Part shown: in pieces, positions 18,201 to 26,143 of the stretch | How positions within the stretch are numbered: position 1 is the first letter of the stretch | Layout of the letters: each line of letters begins with the position of its first letter | Source of the DNA: Limnohabitans sp. T6-5 | GTDB lineage: Bacteria > Pseudomonadota > Gammaproteobacteria > Burkholderiales > Burkholderiaceae_C | Direction of reading: 5' to 3' | Assembly (NCBI RefSeq): GCF_003063315.1 | Contig: NZ_NERV01000003.1 | Span: 766,845 to 830,844 of the forward strand | Length of the DNA stretch: 64,000 nucleotides | Translations under genes and position numbers: made by a program | The notes under the pieces: generated by a model | Databases searched by the model: none | Told to the model about the DNA's origin: nothing | What the model saw: the letters and a program-made list of their open reading frames with translations, nothing else

Positions 18201-21200
18201 TGGGTGATGACACCTTGGCAGCAGGCAGCGACAATGACCAACTCGACGGTGGCGATGACGATGACTCATTGAACGCTGGCGAGGGCAACAACTCGCTGTT
18301 GGGTGGTGGCGGTCATGACATCTTGATTGCAGGCAGCGGCAACGACCAACTCGACGGTGCCGATGGCAACGACTCCTTGAATGCAGGCGACGGTCAGAAC
18401 ACTTTGCTGGGTGGTCGGGGGGACGACACCCTGGCTGCAGGCATGGGCAATGACACGCTGGACGGGGGGCTTGGCAATGACTCCATGAGTGCTGGCGAGG
18501 GCAACAACTCGCTGGTGGGCGGCGGTGGCAATGACACCTTGAGCGCAGGCAGTGGCAACGACAAGCTTGAAGGAGGCAATGACAACGACTCTTTGAATGC
18601 AGGCGATGGCCAGAACACCTTGCTGGGTGGCGACGGCAATGACACACTGACCAGTGGCGTGGGCAATTCCACCTTGCTGGGCGGTGCAGGTGATGACAGT
18701 CTGGTGGCCGGTGATGGCAGCAATGTGCTGCAGGGCGATGAAGGCGCTGACCAGCTGAAAGCTGGATCAGGCAATGACACCCTGGATGGCGGCATCGGCA
18801 ATGACACCTTGTCAGCCGGTGACGGTTTGAATTGGCTGTTGGGTGGTGCAGGTGATGACAGCCTGGTCGGGGGTGCAGGCAATGACACCCTGGATGGCGG
18901 CATCGGCAACGACACCTTGTCAGCCGGTGATGGTTTGAATTGGTTGTTGGGTGGTGAAGGTGATGACACCCTGGTCGGGGGGACTGGCGCTGACACCCTG
19001 GACGGTGGCACTGGCAACGATGAGATCCATGCGGGCAAAGGCCATGACCTGTTGATCGGTGGCGCGGGTGCTGATGAGCTGGATGGCGGTGACGGGGTTG
19101 ACACCGCCTCCTATGCGGCTTCGAGCGTGGTGGTCACTGTCGATCTAGGCGCTGAAACGGGTCAAGGCGGGGATGCTGAGGGTGATCATTACACCGCCAT
19201 AGAAAACGTGATCGGTTCTGTCTTTGACGATCAATTGACGGGTGATCAAAGCGATAACCTGCTGATGGGCGGTCTGGGCAATGACACCTTTGTCGGCAGT
19301 GCTGGCAACGACACGTTTGTGGGGGGCACCGCCCTGGATGGCAGCGACCAGGCAGTGGGCGAGCGCAATACCATGAGCTATGCGGCAGCTACGGCAGCCG
19401 TGACCGCTTCCTTGACTGACTCTGCAGAAAACACCGGTGCAGCCGCAGGCCATGTGTTTGTCGCGATACAAAACCTGATGGGTGGGCAGTTCAACGACAA
19501 GCTCACGGGCGATGCGCTGGCCAATCAATTGTGGGGTGGAGCAGGCCATGACACCTTGATCGGCTTGGTCGGCCAGGACACCTTGGATGGCGGCGATGGC
19601 AATGACGTCTTGCTGGGGGGCGTGGGTGATGATGCTTTGATCGGTGGCCAGGGCAATGACGTTCTGGACGGCGGCGATGGTGCAGACCAGCTGCTGGGCG
19701 GCGCGGGCGATGACACCTTGATGGGCGGCGTGGGGGCAGACCTCTTGTCAGGCGACGAGGGTATGGACATCGTCTCCTATCAAAACGCCACAGGGCCTGT
19801 GAAGGTCAATCTGGCAGACGCCAGCCAAAACGCGGGTGACGATGCCGTGGGCGACACCTTGACGAGCATTGAAGGGCTCATCGGGTCGCAACTGAACGAC
19901 CAATTGACCGGAGACGGGACGGCCAACAAGCTCTATGGTGGTGCCGGCGATGACACCTTGACCGGTGGCGCCGGTGCTGACACCTTGAGTGGTGGGGAGG
20001 GGCTCGATATAGCGTCTTATCTGAGCGCGGCTTCGGGCATCAAGGCCAGCCTCGCTCAGCCTGGAACGAACACAGGCGATGCGCAAGGCGATGTGTATGT
20101 CGGCATCGAAAACTTCATGGGTTCTGCCTATGCTGACACGCTGGAAGGCAACACCAGCGCCAACGTGCTTTCAGGTGGCAAAGGCGATGATGTTCTGGTG
20201 GGGCGTGGCGGTGGTGACACCTTGCAAGGTGGGGATGGCGGTGATGCGGCCGATTACTCGGACGCCCTGGACAAAGTGGTGATCAATCTGGCCAACCAGG
20301 GAGTCAATGCCGGTGCTGCGGTGGGCGATCACTTGGAGTCCATTGAGCGTGTCGTCGGTAGCCGTTACAACGACGAATTGACCGGTGACGGCAATGACAA
20401 CGCCTTGGTGGGCGGTGACGGCAGTGACACGCTCAATGGCGGTGCAGGCAAAGACGCATTGGATGGCGGCGATGGCATTGACACGGCCACTTATGCTTTC
20501 GCAACGATAAGCGTGGCGGTCAACCTGGCAACGGGCGGTACAGAGGGTGAAGCATATGGTGACACGTACGTCAACATTGAAAACCTGGTCGGAACAATTT
20601 TTGACGACAAACTCGAAGGCACTTCGGGCAACAACGTCATCACAGGCAATGCAGACAGTGACACCTTGGTGGGCGGCGGCGGCAGCGATGTGCTTTATGG
20701 CGGTGAGGGCGATGACGTCATGCGCAATACAGGTAATGGCGTCAACCAGTATTTTGGCGGAAGTGCTGAAGCTGATAGCGGCGTTGATGTGGTCACTTAT
20801 GAAGGCTTGAACACGCCTGTGCGGGTGAGCCTGTCCACAGGCGGCACCAACAATGCCACGGCAGGGCAGCAAGGCAGTACAGAAACCTTTTCGGGCATTG
20901 AAAACCTCACCGGAGGCACGGTCAACGACTGGCTAGAAGGCGATCTCAAGGGCAACCAATTAAGTGGCGGAACGGGGGAAGATAGCCTTTACGGCATGGA
21001 TGGCTCCGATATGTTGCTGGGTGGCAGTGGCAATGACTTGTTGGTGGGCGGCGCTGGCAACGATCTTCTCAATGGTGGCGAGGGGATGGACACCGTCAGT
21101 TATCAAAGTTCGTCACAAGCCGTGACCATTGACATGGGTCTTTCTCAGAAAGGGTTGTCAGGCGCCAATGATGCGACTGGTGATGCTTTTGTGGACATTG

Positions 21201-23983
21201 AGGTCTTTGAAGGCAGTCGGTTCAGTGACACGTTCCTCGCTTCCTCTGCCGCAACCTGGATGCGTGGTGGTGACCCAACCTCAACTCGGGTGACCGATAC
21301 GGTCGATTACTCGGCTTCTGCGGACACCGGGGATGGTTCGGGCATTGACGTGGATTTGGTGCGAGACAACCAGATCAATGCCACTGTTTCCGTGCAAGGT
21401 GCCCGAGGCGTGGGCGACTGGGATGGTGGTCTGGCCAAGGGCGACACCTTTGATTCCATTGAAAACATCATGGGCTCCAAGCGCAATGACTGGCTTGCTG
21501 GCGACGCGCAGGCCAACAAGCTCGAAGGTGGTCTGGGCAACGACACGCTCACGGGCCGGGGGGGCAATGACACGCTCGACGGTGGTGATGGCACCAATAC
21601 CGTCAACTATGGAGAGACTTCGTCGAATTTGCTGGTGAATTTGAGCGCAACCGACAGCAATGGCTATGTGGCTGTCTCTATCGGCTCAGGCGCCAGCGCA
21701 GAAGTGGACCTGATCAAAAACATCCAGAACGTCGTGGGTGGCACAGGCAACGACAGCTTGACAGGCAACAGCCAAGACAACTGGCTGGATGGAGGCACTG
21801 GCCATGACAGCTTGGTGGGACTGGCTGGGGCCGACACGCTGGATGGCGGGGCAGGCAATGACTTGCTCGACGGTGGCGCAGGCGACGATTCGCTGCTGGG
21901 CGGCACGGGTGTTGACACCTTGATGGGCGGCGCCGGGGCGGACACCTTGACCGGTGGCATCGGCTCGGACACCTTGAACGTAGCCAGTTACGAAAACGCA
22001 ACGGTAGGCGTCACCGCATCCCTGAGCACGCCTTCTGCCAATACAAACGATGCGCAAGGCGATGTGTACAACGCCATCTCGGGTCTGAAGGGTTCAGCCA
22101 AGGACGACGTCCTTGTCGGGGATGGGCAAGCCAACACCCTGGACGGTGGTGCAGGCAACGACCGGCTGGATGGCGGAAGCGGCAATGACAACTTGATCGG
22201 CGGCGCAGGCAACGACACCTTCATGGGCGGTGAAGGGGCTGATCTGATGGAAGGCAAAGGTGCTGCGGATGCTGCGTCTACAGATGTGGATGTGGTGAGC
22301 TATGCCGCATCGACGGCGGGCTTGGTGATTGACCTGTCGAATTTGTCGGTGGGTCAGGGCCAAGGCACTGACTGGGCCAAAGGCGATGTGTTTTCAAATA
22401 TCGGCAAAGTCATTGGCACATCGAAAGACGACACCTTCTGGGCAGGCAGTGCTGCCATGGTGATCGATGGCGGCTCTGACACGGTCAGCGGCAGCAACAC
22501 GGTGAGCTTTGAGGCGTCCAGCAGCGCAGGGGTTTCAGCTTCCTTGATGGTGAGTCCTGGCATCACGCTGGCCGGTTGGGGTGTCGGTAAAACTTACACG
22601 AACATCCAGAATCTGACGGGCACAAGCTTGGCCGACGTGCTGGAAGGCGATGCCAACAACAACGTCCTCAAGGGCGGCGGTGGAGATGATGTCTTCAAGG
22701 GCACGTTGGGGAATGACACCTTGATCGGTGGCGCTGGCAACGATACGGCTGATTTTTCCAGTTCGGCAACAGCATTGCACATGAGTCTTGGGGACAGCGT
22801 GGTCACCGGCGACAGCATCCACAGCACATTGGACAGCATCGAATGGCTGGTGGGCGGCAGTGCTGCCGATACCTTGATTGGCGGTGCAGGCAACGACATC
22901 CTGACCGGGGCTGGCGGTGCTGACAGCTATTTGGGCGGCGATGGCACGGACTTGGTCAACTATGAGCGCATCGGACTGACCGCGGGCATGACCATTCGCA
23001 TGGACACCGTTTCCGGTGCGGATGGCGATGCAGTTGGGGACACCTATGCCGCAGACATCGAGGGTGTGATCGGCACCCGCTATGCCGACAGTCTGTATGG
23101 CCGATCCTCGGCAGAAATTCTGCAAGGTGGCGCGGGCGATGACACGCTGTATGGCAGTGAGGGCGCCGATATTCTGGAAGGCAATGCAGGCACCAATACA
23201 GCGGACTACAGCGCTTCGACAGCGGTCAATATCGATTTGTCGGACACCGCAGCCGAACAAGGTGGTTTGGCACAGGGTGACTCGTTGTCCAGCATCCAGC
23301 GCATTGTGGGCAGCGGCTATGAGGATGCGATGACGGCTGGAACTTCGTCCATGCAGTTGTTCGGGCGTGGCGATAACGACACGTTGACAGGCAACAGCGG
23401 CAACGACCGGCTCGATGGCGGCGCTGACAATGACAAGCTGACAGGTAATGGCGGCAACGACACCCTGCTGGCAGGCACGGGGGTGGACACCCTCAGTGGC
23501 GGTGATGGCAACGATGTGCTGGATTTCTCGGGCAAGGGCTTGACGACGGATCGGGGCTCGGGCGATGCTGGGGATGACACATTCATTCTGGATTACTCAT
23601 CCTCCAACTTCCCTAGCTCAGGCTCTGGCGCAGGCTTCCTGATGGATGGAGGCAGTGGTGGCACGGATACTTTGAAGTTGAATCTATCTGCTTTGACCAG
23701 TTGGAATTTGAATAGCACCAACATAGTGGATAGTAAATTTATCAGCTTTGAAAAATTGGATCTGCGAGGAAATCACCTTAATGAATTGAAACTGTCAGCT
23801 GAAGGCGTCAAGAACTTGGTTGACTTAAGCAATTCTCCCAGTTTGACTTTGTACCTGGACAGTGGTGTTGGCGTTTCGGTTGATCCTTCGACAACTACTA
23901 ACTGGAACGTCACTGGAAATACTTGGAATGTGACCAACGCCACCTTGGGCATCGCCGCTCACGTGACCATTGTGTATGCCTGA
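12245..23983 (+). CDS. Giant RTX protein, type I secretion substrate
   Basis: A 3,912-residue calcium-binding repeat protein. Residues 1-435 are non-repetitive; about 65-100 contain a short beta-rich segment (VLDLDMLLLLDNGDGILLRE) similar in style to the prefix domain of BapA-like adhesins. RTX nonapeptides (GGxGxDxLx) start near nt 13555. A run from about 14620 to 19110 is almost uninterrupted. Elsewhere RTX blocks alternate with spacers of the type TYASATVAVEVDL...GDVYTGIQNV. The last 140 residues form a non-RTX cap ending HVTIVYA, taken as the secretion signal. Well over a hundred nonapeptides are present and I saw no cysteine. ATG 12245 has AGGGA nine bases upstream; an in-frame TTG at 12194 is less likely. 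No enzyme domain was recognised. Ca-stiffened adhesin or surface-layer-like function is inferred. G8 runs occur at 16019-16026 and 16619-16626. Confidence 0.88.
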   Translation: MDTPLTPNAPTLPLVLAQANTSGPVTDGAVAADAPASSGVSAGVGAQQGLRNVKVVESKEIEGGTGFALPVTSSQVKSVQVLDLDMLLLLDNGDGILLREGAFLATTNTAQKVTFSNGTQLPVTDLLKQVGVMKPSEAASFRVSSTDLKLVNNEPPGGQGLNLGKGDDDTQKGPAVEEVTQLLQSLQNAKLSDAPVAEQPITPLKISDSVAEPVVLRPAASPGTEFTTNNQSTSNLTALKVASLTGYTDPKVSHVALSDSTQTFAGTSIDKMVATQQLSVKVQADAVAPQWPTSPSKGLATLNLDAPSNAKTMVIVLPTTDQATLDSLKNSGVQLNGQEIVQTTSLSVPVSGISHLPVSWNLVDGDVSTFSFQMKVQYKDATGSIIAEQSVRFKYQTINELSQAYELDGNGNPILALPSNGFNYNIEGRDVADNIQAWFGNDQVHGRGGNDTIDGGAGNDSLYGDAGNDSLIGGTGNDLLDGGDGNDVLNAGEGNNTLLGGNGNDTLSAGSGNDKLDGGAGDDLLNAGDGDNLLLGSDGNDTLEGGAGNDTLDGGSGSDVLTGGGGNNTATYASATVAVEVDLVTGGTVGDAQGDVYTGIQNVVGSAFNDRIQGNAQNNLLQGGLGNDTLEGGAGSDTLVGGLSLTGNDLAAGEANTASYAQETAAVLASLDKQISNAGAALGDVFIGIQNLEGGLGNDLLVGDAQSNQLTGGAGDDTLMGGAGADTLMGGFGFDVASYANATTAVKANLAVASTNSGSDAAGDTYESIEGLEGSQFDDQLTGQSSLASLLMGGLGNDSLTGGSGADTLLGGSGNDSLMGAAGNDLLDGGAGQNTLDGGDGNDVLSAGDGNNSLVGGAGQDTLNAGTGNDTLDGGVGNDLLNAGDGLNSLVGGEGDDTLISGSGKDILDGGTGNDVLSSGAGDDQLTGGTGDDSLIGGEGVNTLRGDAGNDTLSADSGNDWLDGGKGNDLLKAGDGQNTLWGGAGADTLISGGGNDTLDGGDGDGDGADLLNAGDGLNNLTGGVGDDTLLSGSGNDKLDGGEGNDVLSAGDGDNSLVGGAGNDNLSAGTGNDTMDGGVGNDLLNAGDGLNSLVGSDGDDTLLSGSGKDTLDGGAGNDVLSSGAGDDQLTGGTGDDSLIGGEGANTLKGDAGNDTLSADSGNDLLDGGDHNDLLKAGDGQNTLWGGKGADTLISGGGNDSLDGGDGDGADLLNAGDGQNTLLGGAGADTLISGGGNDTLDGGEGSDLLNAGDGRNTVMGGGGDDTLFSGSGNDQLNGGDGNDVLNAGDGDNALVGGAGNDILSAGTGNDTLDGGLGNDLLNAGDGLNSLVGGEGDDILISGSGKDTLDGGGGNDVLSSGAGDDQLTGDAGDDSLIGGEGANTLKGDAGNDTLSADSGNDWLDGGEGSDLLKAGDGQNTLLGGAGADTLISGGGNDSLDGGDGDGADLLNAGDGRNTVVGGGGDDTLLSGSGNDQLDGGAGHDVLNAGDGDNSLMGGAGNDILSAGTGNDTLDGGDGADLLDAGDGLNLLQGGEGDDTLFSGSGKDTLDGGVGVGNDVLSSGAGDDQLTGGAGDDSLVAGEGANTLKGDAGNDTLSADSGNDWLDGGDNNDLLKAGDGQNTLWGGAGADTLISGGGNDSLDGGDGDGADLLNAGDGRNTVVGGVGDDTLLSGSGNDQLDGGAGNDVLNAGDGQNTLQGGLGDDILVSGAGHDSLAGGDGQDSLFGGEGDNKLNGDAGHDTLRSGGGNDTLDGGADNDVLIAGDGQNSLVGGSGNDTLSSGMDNDTLDGGLGNDVLNAGEGDNSLAGGGGDDSLNAGGGNDKLYGDDGNDVLNAGEGQNTLFGGANDDTLMAGSGNDILDGGLGNDLIIAGEGENSLEGGDGHDILSAGIGNDTLVGGVGNDSLNAGDGQNTLMGGSGDDTLLAGSGNDTLDGGADNDWINAGDGQNSLQGGDGNDRLMAGSGNDWLDGGQGNDSLNAGDGQNTLLGGLGDDTLAAGSDNDQLDGGDDDDSLNAGEGNNSLLGGGGHDILIAGSGNDQLDGADGNDSLNAGDGQNTLLGGRGDDTLAAGMGNDTLDGGLGNDSMSAGEGNNSLVGGGGNDTLSAGSGNDKLEGGNDNDSLNAGDGQNTLLGGDGNDTLTSGVGNSTLLGGAGDDSLVAGDGSNVLQGDEGADQLKAGSGNDTLDGGIGNDTLSAGDGLNWLLGGAGDDSLVGGAGNDTLDGGIGNDTLSAGDGLNWLLGGEGDDTLVGGTGADTLDGGTGNDEIHAGKGHDLLIGGAGADELDGGDGVDTASYAASSVVVTVDLGAETGQGGDAEGDHYTAIENVIGSVFDDQLTGDQSDNLLMGGLGNDTFVGSAGNDTFVGGTALDGSDQAVGERNTMSYAAATAAVTASLTDSAENTGAAAGHVFVAIQNLMGGQFNDKLTGDALANQLWGGAGHDTLIGLVGQDTLDGGDGNDVLLGGVGDDALIGGQGNDVLDGGDGADQLLGGAGDDTLMGGVGADLLSGDEGMDIVSYQNATGPVKVNLADASQNAGDDAVGDTLTSIEGLIGSQLNDQLTGDGTANKLYGGAGDDTLTGGAGADTLSGGEGLDIASYLSAASGIKASLAQPGTNTGDAQGDVYVGIENFMGSAYADTLEGNTSANVLSGGKGDDVLVGRGGGDTLQGGDGGDAADYSDALDKVVINLANQGVNAGAAVGDHLESIERVVGSRYNDELTGDGNDNALVGGDGSDTLNGGAGKDALDGGDGIDTATYAFATISVAVNLATGGTEGEAYGDTYVNIENLVGTIFDDKLEGTSGNNVITGNADSDTLVGGGGSDVLYGGEGDDVMRNTGNGVNQYFGGSAEADSGVDVVTYEGLNTPVRVSLSTGGTNNATAGQQGSTETFSGIENLTGGTVNDWLEGDLKGNQLSGGTGEDSLYGMDGSDMLLGGSGNDLLVGGAGNDLLNGGEGMDTVSYQSSSQAVTIDMGLSQKGLSGANDATGDAFVDIEVFEGSRFSDTFLASSAATWMRGGDPTSTRVTDTVDYSASADTGDGSGIDVDLVRDNQINATVSVQGARGVGDWDGGLAKGDTFDSIENIMGSKRNDWLAGDAQANKLEGGLGNDTLTGRGGNDTLDGGDGTNTVNYGETSSNLLVNLSATDSNGYVAVSIGSGASAEVDLIKNIQNVVGGTGNDSLTGNSQDNWLDGGTGHDSLVGLAGADTLDGGAGNDLLDGGAGDDSLLGGTGVDTLMGGAGADTLTGGIGSDTLNVASYENATVGVTASLSTPSANTNDAQGDVYNAISGLKGSAKDDVLVGDGQANTLDGGAGNDRLDGGSGNDNLIGGAGNDTFMGGEGADLMEGKGAADAASTDVDVVSYAASTAGLVIDLSNLSVGQGQGTDWAKGDVFSNIGKVIGTSKDDTFWAGSAAMVIDGGSDTVSGSNTVSFEASSSAGVSASLMVSPGITLAGWGVGKTYTNIQNLTGTSLADVLEGDANNNVLKGGGGDDVFKGTLGNDTLIGGAGNDTADFSSSATALHMSLGDSVVTGDSIHSTLDSIEWLVGGSAADTLIGGAGNDILTGAGGADSYLGGDGTDLVNYERIGLTAGMTIRMDTVSGADGDAVGDTYAADIEGVIGTRYADSLYGRSSAEILQGGAGDDTLYGSEGADILEGNAGTNTADYSASTAVNIDLSDTAAEQGGLAQGDSLSSIQRIVGSGYEDAMTAGTSSMQLFGRGDNDTLTGNSGNDRLDGGADNDKLTGNGGNDTLLAGTGVDTLSGGDGNDVLDFSGKGLTTDRGSGDAGDDTFILDYSSSNFPSSGSGAGFLMDGGSGGTDTLKLNLSALTSWNLNSTNIVDSKFISFEKLDLRGNHLNELKLSAEGVKNLVDLSNSPSLTLYLDSGVGVSVDPSTTTNWNVTGNTWNVTNATLGIAAHVTIVYA
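14620..19110 (+). repeat. Uninterrupted RTX nonapeptide array with 606/708-bp super-repeats
   Basis: About 4.5 kb of head-to-tail 27-bp units. A recognisable landmark (GDDQLTG) recurs at 15011, 15617, 16325 and 16931, giving spacings of 606, 708 and 606 bp. Register is shifted at a few points by extra two-residue insertions, for example GGDGDGDGADLLN near 15240 and GGVGVGNDVLS near 16890, which correspond to extra GATGGC or similar hexamers. Units of the form AGDGxNxL, with Asn in place of the final Asp, recur every third to sixth nonapeptide. Confidence 0.85.
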
Positions 23984-26108
23984 AGTTGCCAAACCTACCA
24001 CCGTCATGCCTATCGCCATGAATGCCCAACAGCTTGGCCGCTGGCTTCAGCAAGAAGCGCAGCGCCAGGGGGCATTTCCCGCATCGCGTTGGGCCGAGCT
24101 GTTGCAAGACTGGCTGGATCAAGGCAGCCCCTTGGAGGGCTTGGCCTGGACGGCTGTGCGCCAAAGCTTGGCGGAGTCAGGTTTGCAGTTACGTGTCTTT
24201 GCGCAAGGCATCGCGGCAGACGCCTGGCATGAGGGCTTTTGGTTTTGGGCAGCATCAGGCGGGCAGTGGTCAGCACGCCGAGTGGATGCCGCAGGCCAGC
24301 CGCATGACCCCTTGAGCGCGGCCGCTTCTGACATGGCCCACGAGGCTTTGCCCGGGCCGGTTTACCTGATCCAGTCGGTGGGTTTGCCGCACCAGCGCGG
24401 CGGGCAACGCAGTTATTGGCAATGGGTGGCCCAGATTCTGCAAGGGCGTCTGCAAGGCCTGGTGCTGTCGAGCATGCTGATCAATCTGGGCGTGATCAGC
24501 ATGCCGCTGTTTTCCATGCTCGTGTATGACAAGGTCATGCACAACGGCATTTTTGAAACCTTGTGGGCCTTGGCCATTGGCGTGTTTCTGTCTCTGGCGC
24601 TGGAGGTGATGTTGCGCTGGTTGCGTGCCCGCCAAGTCGAGCGCCTGGCCCAAGTGCTGGACCAGCGTGTGGATGCGGTCTTGTTCCAGTCCCTGCTTCA
24701 GCCCAGCGGGCGCGCAGGCAGTCAGCCGGGCATGACGGCACGCTTTGTCTCGCTTTACCGCGATTTGTACAGTGCACGCGATTTCTTTTCTGCTCATTAC
24801 CTGTTGGCCCTGGCCGATGTGCCTTTCATCTTCATCCTGTGGGCGGTGATTGGCTGGATCGCCTGGCCACTGCTTTTGATGCTCATGGCCTGGACGGCGG
24901 TGTATGTGGGGCTGGGCACTTGGGTGAAGAACCGTTCCAAGCACATCGGTCGCCATGCAGCGCAGTTGCAGACGGGCAAGTTTGCCCTGCTGGCCGATGC
25001 GCTGTCCTCGCTGGACGCTTTGCGCACCAGCCATGTGGGCCAGCGCTTTCAGGGCCGCTTTGCCACCCTGTCGCAAGACCATGCCGATTTTCAGGCGCTG
25101 CAACGTCATGAGTTGACGCGCCAGATGCTGCTCAGTCAGGCGGTCTACATCGGCTGCTCGGTGAGCTTGCTGGTGTTGGGGGCTTATCTGGTGTTTGACC
25201 AGTACATCACCCAGGGCGCCATGGTGGCGGTGGGCATGTTGGCCGGGCGTACCTTGGCCGCAGTCGGTCAAGCCCTCATGACGCTGGGCCGTTGGCGTGA
25301 ACTCACCGATGCGCTGGCCGCCCTCGATCCGTTTTTGCATTCACCATCGCTGGATGCCGCCCCGGTCATGGAAGCTCCTGCGCGTGCGGTCGAAGGTGAC
25401 ATCAAGCTCTTGCAGGTCGGCCATGGTTATGGCGGTCAAGCACAAGCGCTCAAGGACATCACGTTGCACATTCGGGCGGGTGAGCGCATTGCCTTGTTGG
25501 GGCGTCCCGGTTCGGGCAAGTCGACGCTGGCCAGGGTGTTGGCGCGTGCCATTGAGCCGACGGCTGGCGAAGTGCGTGTGGACGATGTGGCTCTGGCGGC
25601 TTACCCCCTGAACAGCCGCGCCAGTTGGCTGAGTTTCAAGCCACAAGAGGCGACTTTGGTGGCCGGTACGGTCGAGAGCAATATCCTGGCCGGACTGCCT
25701 TTGTCTGCTTCGGCCGAGCAACGCATTCAGGCTTTGAAACGTGGCTTGTACCTGTCGGGCATGGATGTCGATCTGGGCAATGGCAGTTTGAGCCTGAGCC
25801 AGGCGGTGGAAGAGTACGGCAGCAACCTGTCGGGCGGGCAAAGGCAAAAGGTGGCTCTGGCGCGTGCTTTGGCCATCGACGCGAAAGTCTTGATTCTGGA
25901 CGAGCCGACCAATGGCCTGGACCCGGAATCCGAGAAATTGCTGGTGCAGCGCTTGGCGCAACTCAAAGGCACGACCTTGATTTTGGTCACGCACAGTGCG
26001 CGGGCCTTGGCCCTGTGCCCCCGCGTGGTGGCGCTGGACCGTGGCTGCGTGGTGGCCGATGGGGCCACGCGTGAATTGGTCAAAGTGGACCCTGTGCCCG
26101 GCGCGTGA
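23976..26108 (+). CDS. Type I secretion ABC transporter, permease-ATPase (second copy)
   Basis: A 710-residue half-transporter. The N-terminal 130 residues (QQLGRWLQQEAQRQGAFPAS onward) are an atypical, tryptophan-rich version of the peptidase-like domain. Transmembrane helices follow from about 160 to 450. The ATPase domain has Walker A GRPGSGKST (from residue 509), a Q-loop at LSFKPQEATLVAG, signature NLSGGQRQK, Walker B VLILDEPTNGLD and an H-loop at LILVTHSAR, all intact. ATG 23976 overlaps the end of the RTX gene by eight bases. Later ATGs at 24006 and 24018 are possible because no site has a clear ribosome-binding sequence. It differs clearly from the first ABC protein throughout. Its place between the two giant substrate genes suggests that it exports one or both, alone or as a heterodimer with the first. 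Confidence 0.9.
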   Translation: MPEVAKPTTVMPIAMNAQQLGRWLQQEAQRQGAFPASRWAELLQDWLDQGSPLEGLAWTAVRQSLAESGLQLRVFAQGIAADAWHEGFWFWAASGGQWSARRVDAAGQPHDPLSAAASDMAHEALPGPVYLIQSVGLPHQRGGQRSYWQWVAQILQGRLQGLVLSSMLINLGVISMPLFSMLVYDKVMHNGIFETLWALAIGVFLSLALEVMLRWLRARQVERLAQVLDQRVDAVLFQSLLQPSGRAGSQPGMTARFVSLYRDLYSARDFFSAHYLLALADVPFIFILWAVIGWIAWPLLLMLMAWTAVYVGLGTWVKNRSKHIGRHAAQLQTGKFALLADALSSLDALRTSHVGQRFQGRFATLSQDHADFQALQRHELTRQMLLSQAVYIGCSVSLLVLGAYLVFDQYITQGAMVAVGMLAGRTLAAVGQALMTLGRWRELTDALAALDPFLHSPSLDAAPVMEAPARAVEGDIKLLQVGHGYGGQAQALKDITLHIRAGERIALLGRPGSGKSTLARVLARAIEPTAGEVRVDDVALAAYPLNSRASWLSFKPQEATLVAGTVESNILAGLPLSASAEQRIQALKRGLYLSGMDVDLGNGSLSLSQAVEEYGSNLSGGQRQKVALARALAIDAKVLILDEPTNGLDPESEKLLVQRLAQLKGTTLILVTHSARALALCPRVVALDRGCVVADGATRELVKVDPVPGA

Positions 26109-26143
26109 CGCCAGAGCCAAATACAAGAATTGGGAGTTTTTCA

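Noticed and set aside
13555..23560. Dense short direct repeats that could suggest a CRISPR-like array
   Set aside because: The 27-bp units are contiguous coding RTX nonapeptides without unique spacers.
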